Of a stretch of 50,439 nucleotides of DNA, positions 8,519-15,752 are shown in pieces. This stretch comes from Lachnospiraceae bacterium (GTDB taxonomy: Bacteria > Bacillota > Clostridia > Lachnospirales > Lachnospiraceae). Location: positions 1 through 50,439 of the forward strand of contig JAFVAL010000068.1 in NCBI GenBank assembly GCA_017480565.1, in the 5' to 3' direction. The number at the start of each line of letters is the position of its first letter. The first letter of the stretch is position 1. The notes below the pieces were generated by a model. It was not told where the DNA came from, did no database searches, and worked only from the letters and a program-made list of their open reading frames with translations. The translations under genes were made by a program, and so were the position numbers.

Positions 8519-9322
8519 TCATTTACACCGCAAAAATGCGAGCATCCTCTCTCTGTAATCCGGCGCTAGATCATATGCCGCATGCCCATACCCCTCATAC
8601 AAGTAAAGCTCATGCGGCATCTCCGGATTTAAGTGCTCCGCGATCTGCACGGAAGCCTCCGCGCCAAGCACCAGATCATCCTTGGAACCAATCACCAATA
8701 TTGGACAAGCAATCTTCTTTAGTTCATCCAGAAGATTGAACCCTGCCATTCCTTCCGCAAGGATCACAAACCTAGCAAGCTCTTCCGCAGTCACCGTCTC
8801 TCCCGCTGCGGCATAAGCATCCTTCAGTTGCTCGAATACCGCCGGTGGATTGATCGCCTCACCAAACGTCAGATAAAGTTCCTTCGCATCGCCTTGTTTT
8901 GCGAGTGAGATCCATTCCTTCACAACATCATTTTTCTCTTCAGAAATATACGCGGACGTGGAACCAACAATCATACGCTTCACCAACTCTGGATAGCGCA
9001 CTGCGATCTGCATCGCAATCATTCCGCCCTGCGACGCGCCAAAAAGACACACTTTTTCAAGCCCTAACGTGCGCATCGCGCAGACTGTATCCTCCGCCAT
9101 ATCCGTGATTTTATAGACCGCAGGAAGCTCATTTTTGCGCTCAAAAAGATAAATTGTAAAATCCTTTGTAAGCAGATTGTACGCGTCCGCAATTGCTTCC
9201 GCAAACCCCAGTACCTTCTGTACACTGAGACCCGGAAGGATCACAAGCACATTCTTTCCCTCACCGAAGCAGAGATAATCCATCGTAAATGCATCTGTCC
9301 TAACTGTATCGACTCTCATCAT
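8519..9322 (-). CDS. Alpha/beta hydrolase
   Basis: A hydrolase of about 267 residues with the alpha/beta fold. The nucleophile elbow is GASQGG (Ser near residue 98). The likely acid is the Asp in IGSKDDLVLG, and the His is in YEGYGHAAYDL near the C-terminus. No signal peptide. The substrate is not deducible. The reading frame begins either at a TTG at 9328, which overlaps the upstream stop as TTGA, or at ATG 9322 or 9319; I chose 9322 because a GGGGATGAG stretch lies upstream. It is translationally coupled to the ABC exporter gene, suggesting a shared operon and possibly detoxification or export of an acylated compound (inference). Confidence 0.85.
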   Translation of the reverse strand: MMRVDTVRTDAFTMDYLCFGEGKNVLVILPGLSVQKVLGFAEAIADAYNLLTKDFTIYLFERKNELPAVYKITDMAEDTVCAMRTLGLEKVCLFGASQGGMIAMQIAVRYPELVKRMIVGSTSAYISEEKNDVVKEWISLAKQGDAKELYLTFGEAINPPAVFEQLKDAYAAAGETVTAEELARFVILAEGMAGFNLLDELKKIACPILVIGSKDDLVLGAEASVQIAEHLNPEMPHELYLYEGYGHAAYDLAPDYRERMLAFLRCK

Positions 9323-9324
9323 CT

Positions 9325-10968
9325 TCAACTCATCCCCACGACACGATCTGCAATCCTCACCGTTGATTTCCGGTGTGACACCAGCACAACAGTCTTCCCT
9401 GCAGACGCCTCCTTAAGCGACTTTAAAATCACGGCCTCATTCAAGCTGTCCAGGTTTGATGTTGGCTCATCAAACAGCATAAATGGCGCGTCGTGCAGGA
9501 AAGCCCTCGCAAGTCCAATCCTTTGCCGCTCGCCGCCCGAAAGCGTCTCGCCCAGCTCTCCGACCTCAGTCTCATACCCTTGCGGAAGCGTCATGATAAA
9601 ATCATGGATCGACGCCTTCTTGCAAGCTTCTTCGATCTCTTCCTGTGTCGCATCATGCTTTGCAACGCGAATATTTCCGGCGATTGTGTCCTTAAACAGC
9701 TGGGTCTCCTGCGTCATGTAGCTCTCCAGGTCGCGCAGATTGGATGTATTGATCTCTTCGACGTTGACGTCGGAAACCGTCACATTTCCACTCCCAACAT
9801 GCCAGAAGCGCATCAGAAGTTTCAGCATCGTAGACTTCCCGCAGCCACTTTTTCCAACGATTCCGACGATCTGATTTTCCGGAAATGTCATCGACAGATC
9901 CTTTAATACCGTCTCCCCGCCGTACGAGAACGTCACGTGATCGAGCGCAGCCCCGGTAAATCCGATTTCTTCCTTCCCGGTCACGTCCTCAGTCTCTGGT
10001 TTCTCGTCGATTACCGCAAGCACGCGTGCCCCAGAGGCCACCGTCGCCTGCAGTGTTGTACCAAGACTCGCCAACGCGGTCACCGGTCCGAACGACGACA
10101 TCAATGCGATCAATGGAATTAAAAATCCGTCAAACTCCACCACTCTCTGGCTATAAAGAAATGTACATAGAGCAAGCATAGCGATATCAAAATACAAGAT
10201 AAATGTGTTCGCCAGCGCAAGATTAACGCCTGTGAGCTTGTTCATCGCATTTTGCTTTTCGGATAACTCTTTCGTCTTCTTCGTCAGTCCAGCAAGTCGA
10301 TCTTCGCCTCCACCGTACTGGATCGTCTCATCCAGTCCACGGATGCTCTCCAACATGTAGGCTGCAAGCTCACCGTTGTCTGCCCGCAGCTCGTCACCAA
10401 TCGTCCCAGAGCGCTTCGAGATGATAAATGGCAGAAGGATGCCGACACTGACAAAGGCGCACAGCGCAAGCGCCCCTAAACTCCAATGATAGGAGCCGAT
10501 GAAGATCACCATGCACATTTCCACCAAAAATGCGATACAGATTGGCGAGATCGTGTGCGCGTAAAACACCTCCAGAAGTTCCACATCCGACGTAATCAGA
10601 GCAATCAGGTCTCCCTTATCTCTTCCTTCAAGCTTCGCCGGGCAGAGTCTTCTTAACGCATGAAACACCTTGTCACGGATAATTGCAAGCAAGGTAAATG
10701 CGATATAATGATTCGTTCTTTGTTCACTGTATTTGAGTATCGCGCGCAGCAGCGCGATGACGATCAAAAGCACCCACACGGTTTTTAATGCAATCGGCAC
10801 CTCAATCTGAAGCCCGATAAGCACCGCGAATCCACCAAGAATCGGGATAAACTGCGCGCACAGATACCCGAACGTACCCATTAGAATCGCAAAAAGCATA
10901 TATCCCGTTAACGGCTTTACAAGCTTTACCATACGGAGAAGGACCTTGATTTTACTCTGCTTTTTCAT
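9325..10968 (-). CDS. Heterodimeric ABC exporter, second half (CydC-like)
   Basis: A 547-residue half-transporter with an N-terminal six-helix ABC transmembrane domain (about 1-310) and an ATPase domain (about 330-547). Walker A is GIVGKSGCGKST, the signature is LSGGERQR and Walker B is FMLFDEPTSN. It overlaps the upstream half-transporter by 17 bp, so the two should form a heterodimer. The start at 10968 (MKKQSK) has GGGAGG upstream; 20 further codons upstream are open but have no site. It resembles CydDC-type exporters, but no cydAB oxidase genes are in the window, so the substrate stays open. Confidence 0.9.
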   Translation of the reverse strand: MKKQSKIKVLLRMVKLVKPLTGYMLFAILMGTFGYLCAQFIPILGGFAVLIGLQIEVPIALKTVWVLLIVIALLRAILKYSEQRTNHYIAFTLLAIIRDKVFHALRRLCPAKLEGRDKGDLIALITSDVELLEVFYAHTISPICIAFLVEMCMVIFIGSYHWSLGALALCAFVSVGILLPFIISKRSGTIGDELRADNGELAAYMLESIRGLDETIQYGGGEDRLAGLTKKTKELSEKQNAMNKLTGVNLALANTFILYFDIAMLALCTFLYSQRVVEFDGFLIPLIALMSSFGPVTALASLGTTLQATVASGARVLAVIDEKPETEDVTGKEEIGFTGAALDHVTFSYGGETVLKDLSMTFPENQIVGIVGKSGCGKSTMLKLLMRFWHVGSGNVTVSDVNVEEINTSNLRDLESYMTQETQLFKDTIAGNIRVAKHDATQEEIEEACKKASIHDFIMTLPQGYETEVGELGETLSGGERQRIGLARAFLHDAPFMLFDEPTSNLDSLNEAVILKSLKEASAGKTVVLVSHRKSTVRIADRVVGMS

Positions 10969-12700
10969 AAGCCTTTTCCTCCCATCCGTAGTTTTCCAGT
11001 GCTTCTTGGGTTTCCCACAAATGTGCATACACGCCGTGCTTTTTCAGCAGTTCCTCATGAGTTCCACACTCCACGGCCGATCCATTCTCCATCACGTAAA
11101 TGCAATCCACACCGGTTACATTTGCGAGACGATGTGTGATCATGATCACGGTCTTCTTTCTCGCAATCTTTCGGATCTGCGCAAGAATCGCCTCTTCACT
11201 TTCGATATCAATGTTGCTTGTCGCCTCATCAAAGATATAAATCGGTGAGTCGTGCAGCATCGCTCGTGCCAGCGCAAGACGTTGTTTTTGTCCGCCGGAG
11301 AGATTCCCGGCATTCTCTAAAAGCACCGTATCAAGCCCATTTTCAAGCCTTAATTCTTCCATAAGCGAACAGTCAGAAAGCACCTGCCACAGCCTCTCAT
11401 CCGTCGCCTTAGGATCCGCCAAAAGCAGGTTCTCGCGAACCGTTCCTTTAAAGAACACTGACCCGAAACCGATGTAAGTGATGCTCTTCATCAGGCTCTC
11501 TTCAGACACCTCGCGGATATCCTTCCCATCGATTGTAAGCACGCCACTTCCCACTGAATTGCGTGCCATGATCAGCGACGCGATCGTGGATTTGCCGCTC
11601 CCAGACTCGCCGACGATTCCGACAAAACTTCCCTGTGGAATCGAAAGATCAATCCCGTGCAGGATCTCTCGCTCTCCGTCGTAGGAGAAATGTACATCCT
11701 GCAGCTCGATATCCCCGCTGCGCACAGTTTCGCGCTTCCCCTCAGGCTCATCCTCCGAGAGAAATGCAAAGATCTTGTCGCTTGCAGCCATACCGTTCAT
11801 CGCGACGTGAAAGTAACTTCCAAGCCTTCTCATCGGCAGGAAGAAGTCTGCGGAGAGCAGAATCATAAAGACCACGTTAAACAGTCCAAGATCGCCATTT
11901 ACGAATGCTTTTGTGGCAAGCAGAATTCCCAGCGCAGCACCGCCATAGGCAACGAAATCCATGATCGTTACGGAGTTTAACTGCATCGTGAGTACCGCCA
12001 TTGTCACCTTGCGGAAATGCTCGGATTCCTCGTTCATTTCGACATTCTTCTGCGCATCCGCCTGGTAGATCTTCAGCGTCGTCATGCCCTGCAGATTCTC
12101 AAGAAATGTACTTCCAAGCTTTGTGTACTGCCCCCAGTACTTTGAAAGGATCCTCTTTGCAATCTTCTGCACCATCATGATCGCACCGGGAATCAGCGGA
12201 ACACAGATCAAAAGGATCGCAGCAACCTTCCAGGAACCGCCAAATCCAAAGAGGAAAAACAAGGCGATCGGCGCCATAAATGCATAGAAAAACTGCGGTA
12301 CATATTGCCCGAAATAGCTCTCCAGCTGATCCACGCCTTCCACGGATTCCTGCACTAGCGCTGCCGTTGTGACATGCTCCCGGTACGTCGTCCCCAGCCG
12401 CAGAAGCTTCCCATAGATCTTCTCCCGCATCACACGCTTGACCGTGCGCGAAGCAAGATAGCTCATCCGCGTCGCATATTTCGTCGTGAAAAAGCGCAAA
12501 ACAACCGTTACCAGGATCACGCCAAGCGGTGCGACGAGGTCACTCAAACCCCATGCCTTGTCGTAAAACTGTTGCACGGCATAGGCGATCGTCACAATCA
12601 TCGCCACGTTGAAGCACATCTCCAGAAACTGCAAAATGATGTTCCCGACGATATACTTTTTACTCTCCGGACACATCTGCATCAAACGCTTATCAAACAT
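10952..12700 (-). CDS. Heterodimeric ABC exporter, first half (CydD-like)
   Basis: A 582-residue membrane ABC protein: transmembrane domain in about the first 320 residues, then an ATPase with Walker A GIVGESGSGKST, signature LSGGQKQR and Walker B IYIFDEATSN. Fused transmembrane and ATPase domains mark an exporter. The start region MFDKRLMQMCPESKKYI resembles CydD-like proteins. The ribosome binding site (GGGG, 9 nt before the ATG) is modest. It lies 37 bp after the flavin reductase gene and may be co-transcribed with it, and it is coupled to the second half-transporter and an alpha/beta hydrolase. Confidence 0.9.
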   Translation of the reverse strand: MFDKRLMQMCPESKKYIVGNIILQFLEMCFNVAMIVTIAYAVQQFYDKAWGLSDLVAPLGVILVTVVLRFFTTKYATRMSYLASRTVKRVMREKIYGKLLRLGTTYREHVTTAALVQESVEGVDQLESYFGQYVPQFFYAFMAPIALFFLFGFGGSWKVAAILLICVPLIPGAIMMVQKIAKRILSKYWGQYTKLGSTFLENLQGMTTLKIYQADAQKNVEMNEESEHFRKVTMAVLTMQLNSVTIMDFVAYGGAALGILLATKAFVNGDLGLFNVVFMILLSADFFLPMRRLGSYFHVAMNGMAASDKIFAFLSEDEPEGKRETVRSGDIELQDVHFSYDGEREILHGIDLSIPQGSFVGIVGESGSGKSTIASLIMARNSVGSGVLTIDGKDIREVSEESLMKSITYIGFGSVFFKGTVRENLLLADPKATDERLWQVLSDCSLMEELRLENGLDTVLLENAGNLSGGQKQRLALARAMLHDSPIYIFDEATSNIDIESEEAILAQIRKIARKKTVIMITHRLANVTGVDCIYVMENGSAVECGTHEELLKKHGVYAHLWETQEALENYGWEEKAYEKAE

Positions 12701-12737
12701 TCCTATTTACCCCACAAAGAACGACTCAGGTAACGGT

Positions 12738-13367
12738 TTATTTGCCATCCATGAAGTTCGTAAACGCTTCTTTCTCCATCACAGGACATCCATAAGCCGC
12801 CTTTGCATCCGCAAATGCCTTCATCATAAATGACATATTTCTCGCCAGATTGCGCATCGTCTGTAGTCCTTCCAGATCTTTTTTCACATCCTCCGCGGAA
12901 AAACCATGCACCTGATTCCAGTAGGTGCTCGAAGCCACCGGCATCCCACTGATCGTGAAATACTTATTCAAAACATCGAAGCTCGCGGTATTACCTCCTC
13001 TTCTGCAGCTTACCACCGCAGCACCAACCTTCATGTGTTTTGAGAAATGCGTGCTATAGAACAACCGATCCATAAATGAAAGAATCGTTCCATTGGGCGA
13101 GCCGTAGTATACAGGGCTGCCAACTACTAGGCCATCAGCCGCTTCCAACTTCGGTGCGACCTCATTTACCAAGTCATCGTTAAAAACGCATCTTCCATTC
13201 TTGGAACAAAAGCCACAGGAGACACATCCATGGATCGCCTTATTGCCCACATGGATCAGCTCGGTTTCCACGCCTTCTTCCTGGAATACCTTGATCATTT
13301 CCTCCAATGCAGTCGCCGTACATCCATGCGGATGCGGACTTCCGTTTAACAAAATCACACGTGCCAT
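12738..13367 (-). CDS. NADPH-dependent FMN reductase / flavodoxin-fold oxidoreductase
   Basis: A 209-residue protein of the iron-sulfur flavoprotein/FMN reductase family. The FMN-binding loop LNGSPHPHGCTATAL is at the N-terminus. A four-cysteine cluster CVSCGFCSKNGRC follows near residues 48-60, and GSPVYYGSP contributes to flavin binding. The cysteines fit a [4Fe-4S]-like site as in the ISF family, although spacing is not compact enough to be sure. The start at ATG 13367 is supported by GGAGGA seven bases before; an in-frame ATG 18 bp upstream lacks a site. Likely an electron-transfer reductase for anaerobic metabolism; the partner is unknown. Confidence 0.88.
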   Translation of the reverse strand: MARVILLNGSPHPHGCTATALEEMIKVFQEEGVETELIHVGNKAIHGCVSCGFCSKNGRCVFNDDLVNEVAPKLEAADGLVVGSPVYYGSPNGTILSFMDRLFYSTHFSKHMKVGAAVVSCRRGGNTASFDVLNKYFTISGMPVASSTYWNQVHGFSAEDVKKDLEGLQTMRNLARNMSFMMKAFADAKAAYGCPVMEKEAFTNFMDGK

Positions 13368-13412
13368 TGTTTTATCCTCCTTCATACTATAGCTGAGCCT
13401 CTAATCTCATCC

Positions 13413-13727
13413 TCACTCTGCATCTTCTTCCATCGTCTCCAGCAAAAAGCTCACCGGACGAAAGCCATCATTGCAGGAAATCATCGCAGACTTCGGATTC
13501 TTCATCCATCCGTCATAAATGTTTTCGCCACCGTGTGCCAGCGTCATAACAAAAGGCGAGATCGTATCCCACGCGCTTCCGCAAAAGCCCTCTGGTCGTT
13601 CCCATCCATTTGCGATAAAGGTTTGACCAAGCTGCATCATACATGCGTGCTCAATCGGATTTTCATACTCCTCCATGAGATCATCATATCTGGCAATCTT
13701 TTTCACTGTAATCCTAACTTTTTTCAT
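13413..13727 (-). CDS. TIGR04076-family small protein
   Basis: A 104-residue protein matching my memory of the TIGR04076 family: a start like MKKVRITVKK, the central PEGFCGSAWDTI block with Cys and Trp, then LAHGG and a terminal CNDGFRPVSF block. The family function is unknown and the conserved cysteines suggest a metal or redox role (inference). It has its own strong promoter (13772-13800) and a GGAGAG site upstream of ATG 13727. The FMN reductase gene follows 45 bp downstream, so the two may be one operon. Confidence 0.8.
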   Translation of the reverse strand: MKKVRITVKKIARYDDLMEEYENPIEHACMMQLGQTFIANGWERPEGFCGSAWDTISPFVMTLAHGGENIYDGWMKNPKSAMISCNDGFRPVSFLLETMEEDAE

Positions 13728-13771
13728 GTTTTACTCTCCGACCGAATGCAGGATCATTTGCTACAGAATTT

Positions 13772-13800
13772 ATTATACTGCATCCATCGGAGTTTGTCAT
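13772..13800 (-). promoter_or_regulatory. Promoter of the TIGR04076 gene
   Basis: On the minus strand ATGACA (13795-13800) and TATAAT (13772-13777) are separated by exactly 17 bp. The start codon is 45 bp downstream of the -10. Confidence 0.7.
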
Positions 13801-13811
13801 TACATGAACAT

Positions 13812-14306
13812 TCACTGCAAAATCAGACACATGATCCCAGAGAGAATCGCTGCAATCACAGCCATTCCGACGGTTCCCGTGATCCATTTCTGCCGCTTAT
13901 CCTTCGTGCTGATATAAGGCCTCAGGTCCTCTGTCCCAGGGATGATCCATGCCTTGGTATGCCCCACCCAATAGTCATCAATCAGAAAACGATCAATCAG
14001 ATTCATAATCGACAGAATGATAAACATTTGCCAAAAGCTCGGAAGAAACCCCCTCGCACCATTCACTAAATACGTGCAAATGAGTACATATGCAATGTAG
14101 CTTGGCACGCACACTCCTTTGAAAAGCATGCTGCGCTTCTTAATTGCCTCCGCAGTCGTCAAACCGAGTTCCACCACGCGTTTCTGAACCTTTGGATCAT
14201 AAAGATGAACCATTCCGATCGCACCGTTTTTGATGCCAATCGCACAGATTAGATATAGCAGAAAGCCCAGTCCGAGGCCTTCAAGAATCAGTATCAATGG
14301 AAGCAT
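13812..14306 (-). CDS. Membrane protein, PGTED family (paralogue of 19910-20416)
   Basis: A 164-residue protein with about four hydrophobic segments (near 3-25, 62-80, 88-105, 138-160). I do not recognise a named family. It is a clear paralogue of the protein at 19910-20416: both share a basic stretch after the first helix, NG(A/S)RxFL followed by F, a second helix ending in a D-rich turn, a W/L-x-x-H-(T/S)-K motif and a strictly kept IPGTED near residue 125. The start at 14306 has GGAGGGG five bases before. It follows the isoprenylcysteine-methyltransferase-like gene by 47 bp and belongs to the same operon, driven by the element at 14872-15003. Confidence 0.8.
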   Translation of the reverse strand: MLPLILILEGLGLGFLLYLICAIGIKNGAIGMVHLYDPKVQKRVVELGLTTAEAIKKRSMLFKGVCVPSYIAYVLICTYLVNGARGFLPSFWQMFIILSIMNLIDRFLIDDYWVGHTKAWIIPGTEDLRPYISTKDKRQKWITGTVGMAVIAAILSGIMCLILQ

Positions 14307-14353
14307 TCTATCCCCTCCTTCAGTGATTTAGCATCTCAAAACATCGAATATTA

Positions 14354-14845
14354 TTATTTCTTTTTCGGCAGCCAAGGCAGGCACCGATTGACTCGTCTGC
14401 AGTATTCTTCATATTCCTTGCCATACAGCTCTTTTAGCCACTTCTCCTCCGTCGCCTTCATCAGCACAGTCATGAAAAGCCAGTAGACAAATGGCAGAAT
14501 GAAAAACCAGACATTACTGACAATCAAGATCACGCCTGTGCAGACGATCATTGCGGCAGAATAAATCGGATTTCGCACAAATGCGTACGCCCCGGTTGTC
14601 ACAAGGTGATTCTCCTTAATACCGTCATCGATCTTTGAGATTGGAACTGCATAAATCCACAATGCGATGCCTGATGCAATCAGAAGAATCCCCAAGATCA
14701 TCAGAATCGTGTGCGCTCCCTCAAGCCTTCCTGATGAAAAGATCGGATGATTTCGCAGCAAAACAGCGGCCAAAGTCAGTGCCGCAATTACATAAACATA
14801 AATCGGACCCACGCCATAGATAGGGAGATGTTCTCCTTCTTTCAT
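14354..14845 (-). CDS. Isoprenylcysteine carboxyl methyltransferase (ICMT/PEMT) family membrane protein
   Basis: A 163-residue integral membrane protein with four to five helices and the ICMT/PEMT hallmark: LVTTGAYAFVRNPIYSA (G-x-Y-x-x-x-R-(N/H)-P), then the C-terminal EEKWLKELYGKEYEEYCRRVNRCLP. Family members methylate small lipids or isoprenylcysteine using S-adenosylmethionine; the bacterial substrate is usually unknown. The start is set at ATG 14845 because GGAGGAAGGG lies nine bases before it; a GTG 21 bp upstream overlaps that site. It is the first gene behind the shared operator/leader element 14872-15003. Confidence 0.87.
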   Translation of the reverse strand: MKEGEHLPIYGVGPIYVYVIAALTLAAVLLRNHPIFSSGRLEGAHTILMILGILLIASGIALWIYAVPISKIDDGIKENHLVTTGAYAFVRNPIYSAAMIVCTGVILIVSNVWFFILPFVYWLFMTVLMKATEEKWLKELYGKEYEEYCRRVNRCLPWLPKKK

Positions 14846-14871
14846 CGTCTCACACCCTTCCTCCACATAAA

Positions 14872-15003
14872 ATTAGACATTTCTAACTCAGCCATAACAA
14901 AAAGCCCATCACACAACCGTCCATCTCGGAACCAATGTATGATGGGCAAAAACACAAGTTAGTTCAGCCTAATTATATTATCAAAATGCGAAATAGATTG
15001 CAA
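14872..15003 (-). promoter_or_regulatory. Shared promoter-operator-leader element, copy 1
   Basis: Read on the minus strand: -35 TTGCAA (14998-15003), 17 bp, -10 TAATAT (14975-14980), one base, then an operator written on the plus strand as GTTAG-N6-CTAAT (14958-14973). This is followed by a leader hairpin with 8-bp stem GCCCATCA/TGATGGGC (14904-14911 and 14940-14947) with a T-run after it. A second palindrome ATTAG-N6-CTAAC (14872-14887) ends 12 bp before the GGAGG site. The same order of parts recurs at 20454-20591 and 24751-24861. Whether a repressor reads the palindromes, or the RNA folds alternatively, cannot be told from sequence alone. Confidence 0.7.
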
Positions 15004-15045
15004 GGGGGGTGGTGTGCGTCTCTATAATTCTCCCTTAGCAACATT

Positions 15046-15159
15046 CTACTCCGATCTCCTTTGAAGATACTTCTTCAGCTCATCCTCTTTGTTACATCTC
15101 CTTGCATATGCGATTCTCTTTGCGACAAATTCAGGGTTCCAAACGATCAATGTGTTCAT
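15046..15159 (-). CDS. 37-residue charged small protein
   Basis: A short ORF starting MNTLIVWNPEFVAKRIAYAR and ending with a basic, lysine- and arginine-rich tail (KKYLQRRSE). An AAGGAG site ten bases upstream of ATG 15159 supports translation. It is the last gene of the AT-rich nuclease-helicase cassette, 63 bp after the PD-(D/E)XK protein. No family is recognised. It could be a small accessory or antitoxin-like partner (inference). Confidence 0.5.
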   Translation of the reverse strand: MNTLIVWNPEFVAKRIAYARRCNKEDELKKYLQRRSE

Positions 15160-15222
15160 GATAAATGTGCTCCTTTCGATACTCCTGTTCTTTTACTTAA
15201 TACTATGAAATAGCCATATCCA

Positions 15223-15687
15223 TCAATGAAACCGTGTGAAATCCTCTGCAATGTATTTCTTATACCGATCTTTACAATACTCTTTCCTCAAACCAGTCTC
15301 TTTGTCAATTCTGTTTCCATTAAACCAAATGCTACGTTTGCCAGCATTTTTCCCAGTTCTGTTGGTAACACATTCTTTTAAAAATTCTTCTGAAGAAAGG
15401 ATCCACATGGTTTCTAATCGCTCTGAGTAGAACACAAAATAGAAATTTGGAGTAAGGTCATGGGTAACTGCTGCAAATAAAGCAGCGTCCCCATCCGTAA
15501 CCTCGGTTGATCTTGCTTTAATCTGAATTTTTATAAATGTCCCATCTTCCTTTTTTATCACAGCATCAACCCCGTGATCATCAACCAATGGTAAATAGAC
15601 ATCTAGCCCTTCCATCAACATCTTCCCGATAAGATTGTACTCCATGCGTTTGCCAAATCCGGCAGAATGACGAAATGTGATTCCCAT
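15223..15687 (-). CDS. PD-(D/E)XK nuclease-like protein
   Basis: A 154-residue protein. The nuclease core is readable: a helix with KRMEYNLIGKMLMEGLDVYLP, then VDDHGVDAVIKKEDGTFIKIQIKARS. The Asp of GVDA and the Gln-x-Lys of IQIKA fit the PD-(D/E)XK metal-binding pattern, with Gln in the position often held by Glu. It resembles small restriction-like or intron-homing-like nucleases (PDDEXK_5 type). The GGAG site nine bases before ATG 15687 is good. It lies 65 bp downstream of the nuclease-helicase gene in AT-rich DNA, suggesting a defence cassette (inference). Confidence 0.65.
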   Translation of the reverse strand: MGITFRHSAGFGKRMEYNLIGKMLMEGLDVYLPLVDDHGVDAVIKKEDGTFIKIQIKARSTEVTDGDAALFAAVTHDLTPNFYFVFYSERLETMWILSSEEFLKECVTNRTGKNAGKRSIWFNGNRIDKETGLRKEYCKDRYKKYIAEDFTRFH

Positions 15688-15752
15688 TTTCTAGTGCTCC
15701 ATTATCTGTAATGTTAAACTTTTCTGATACAATTTGCTCCATAACAAGCGCA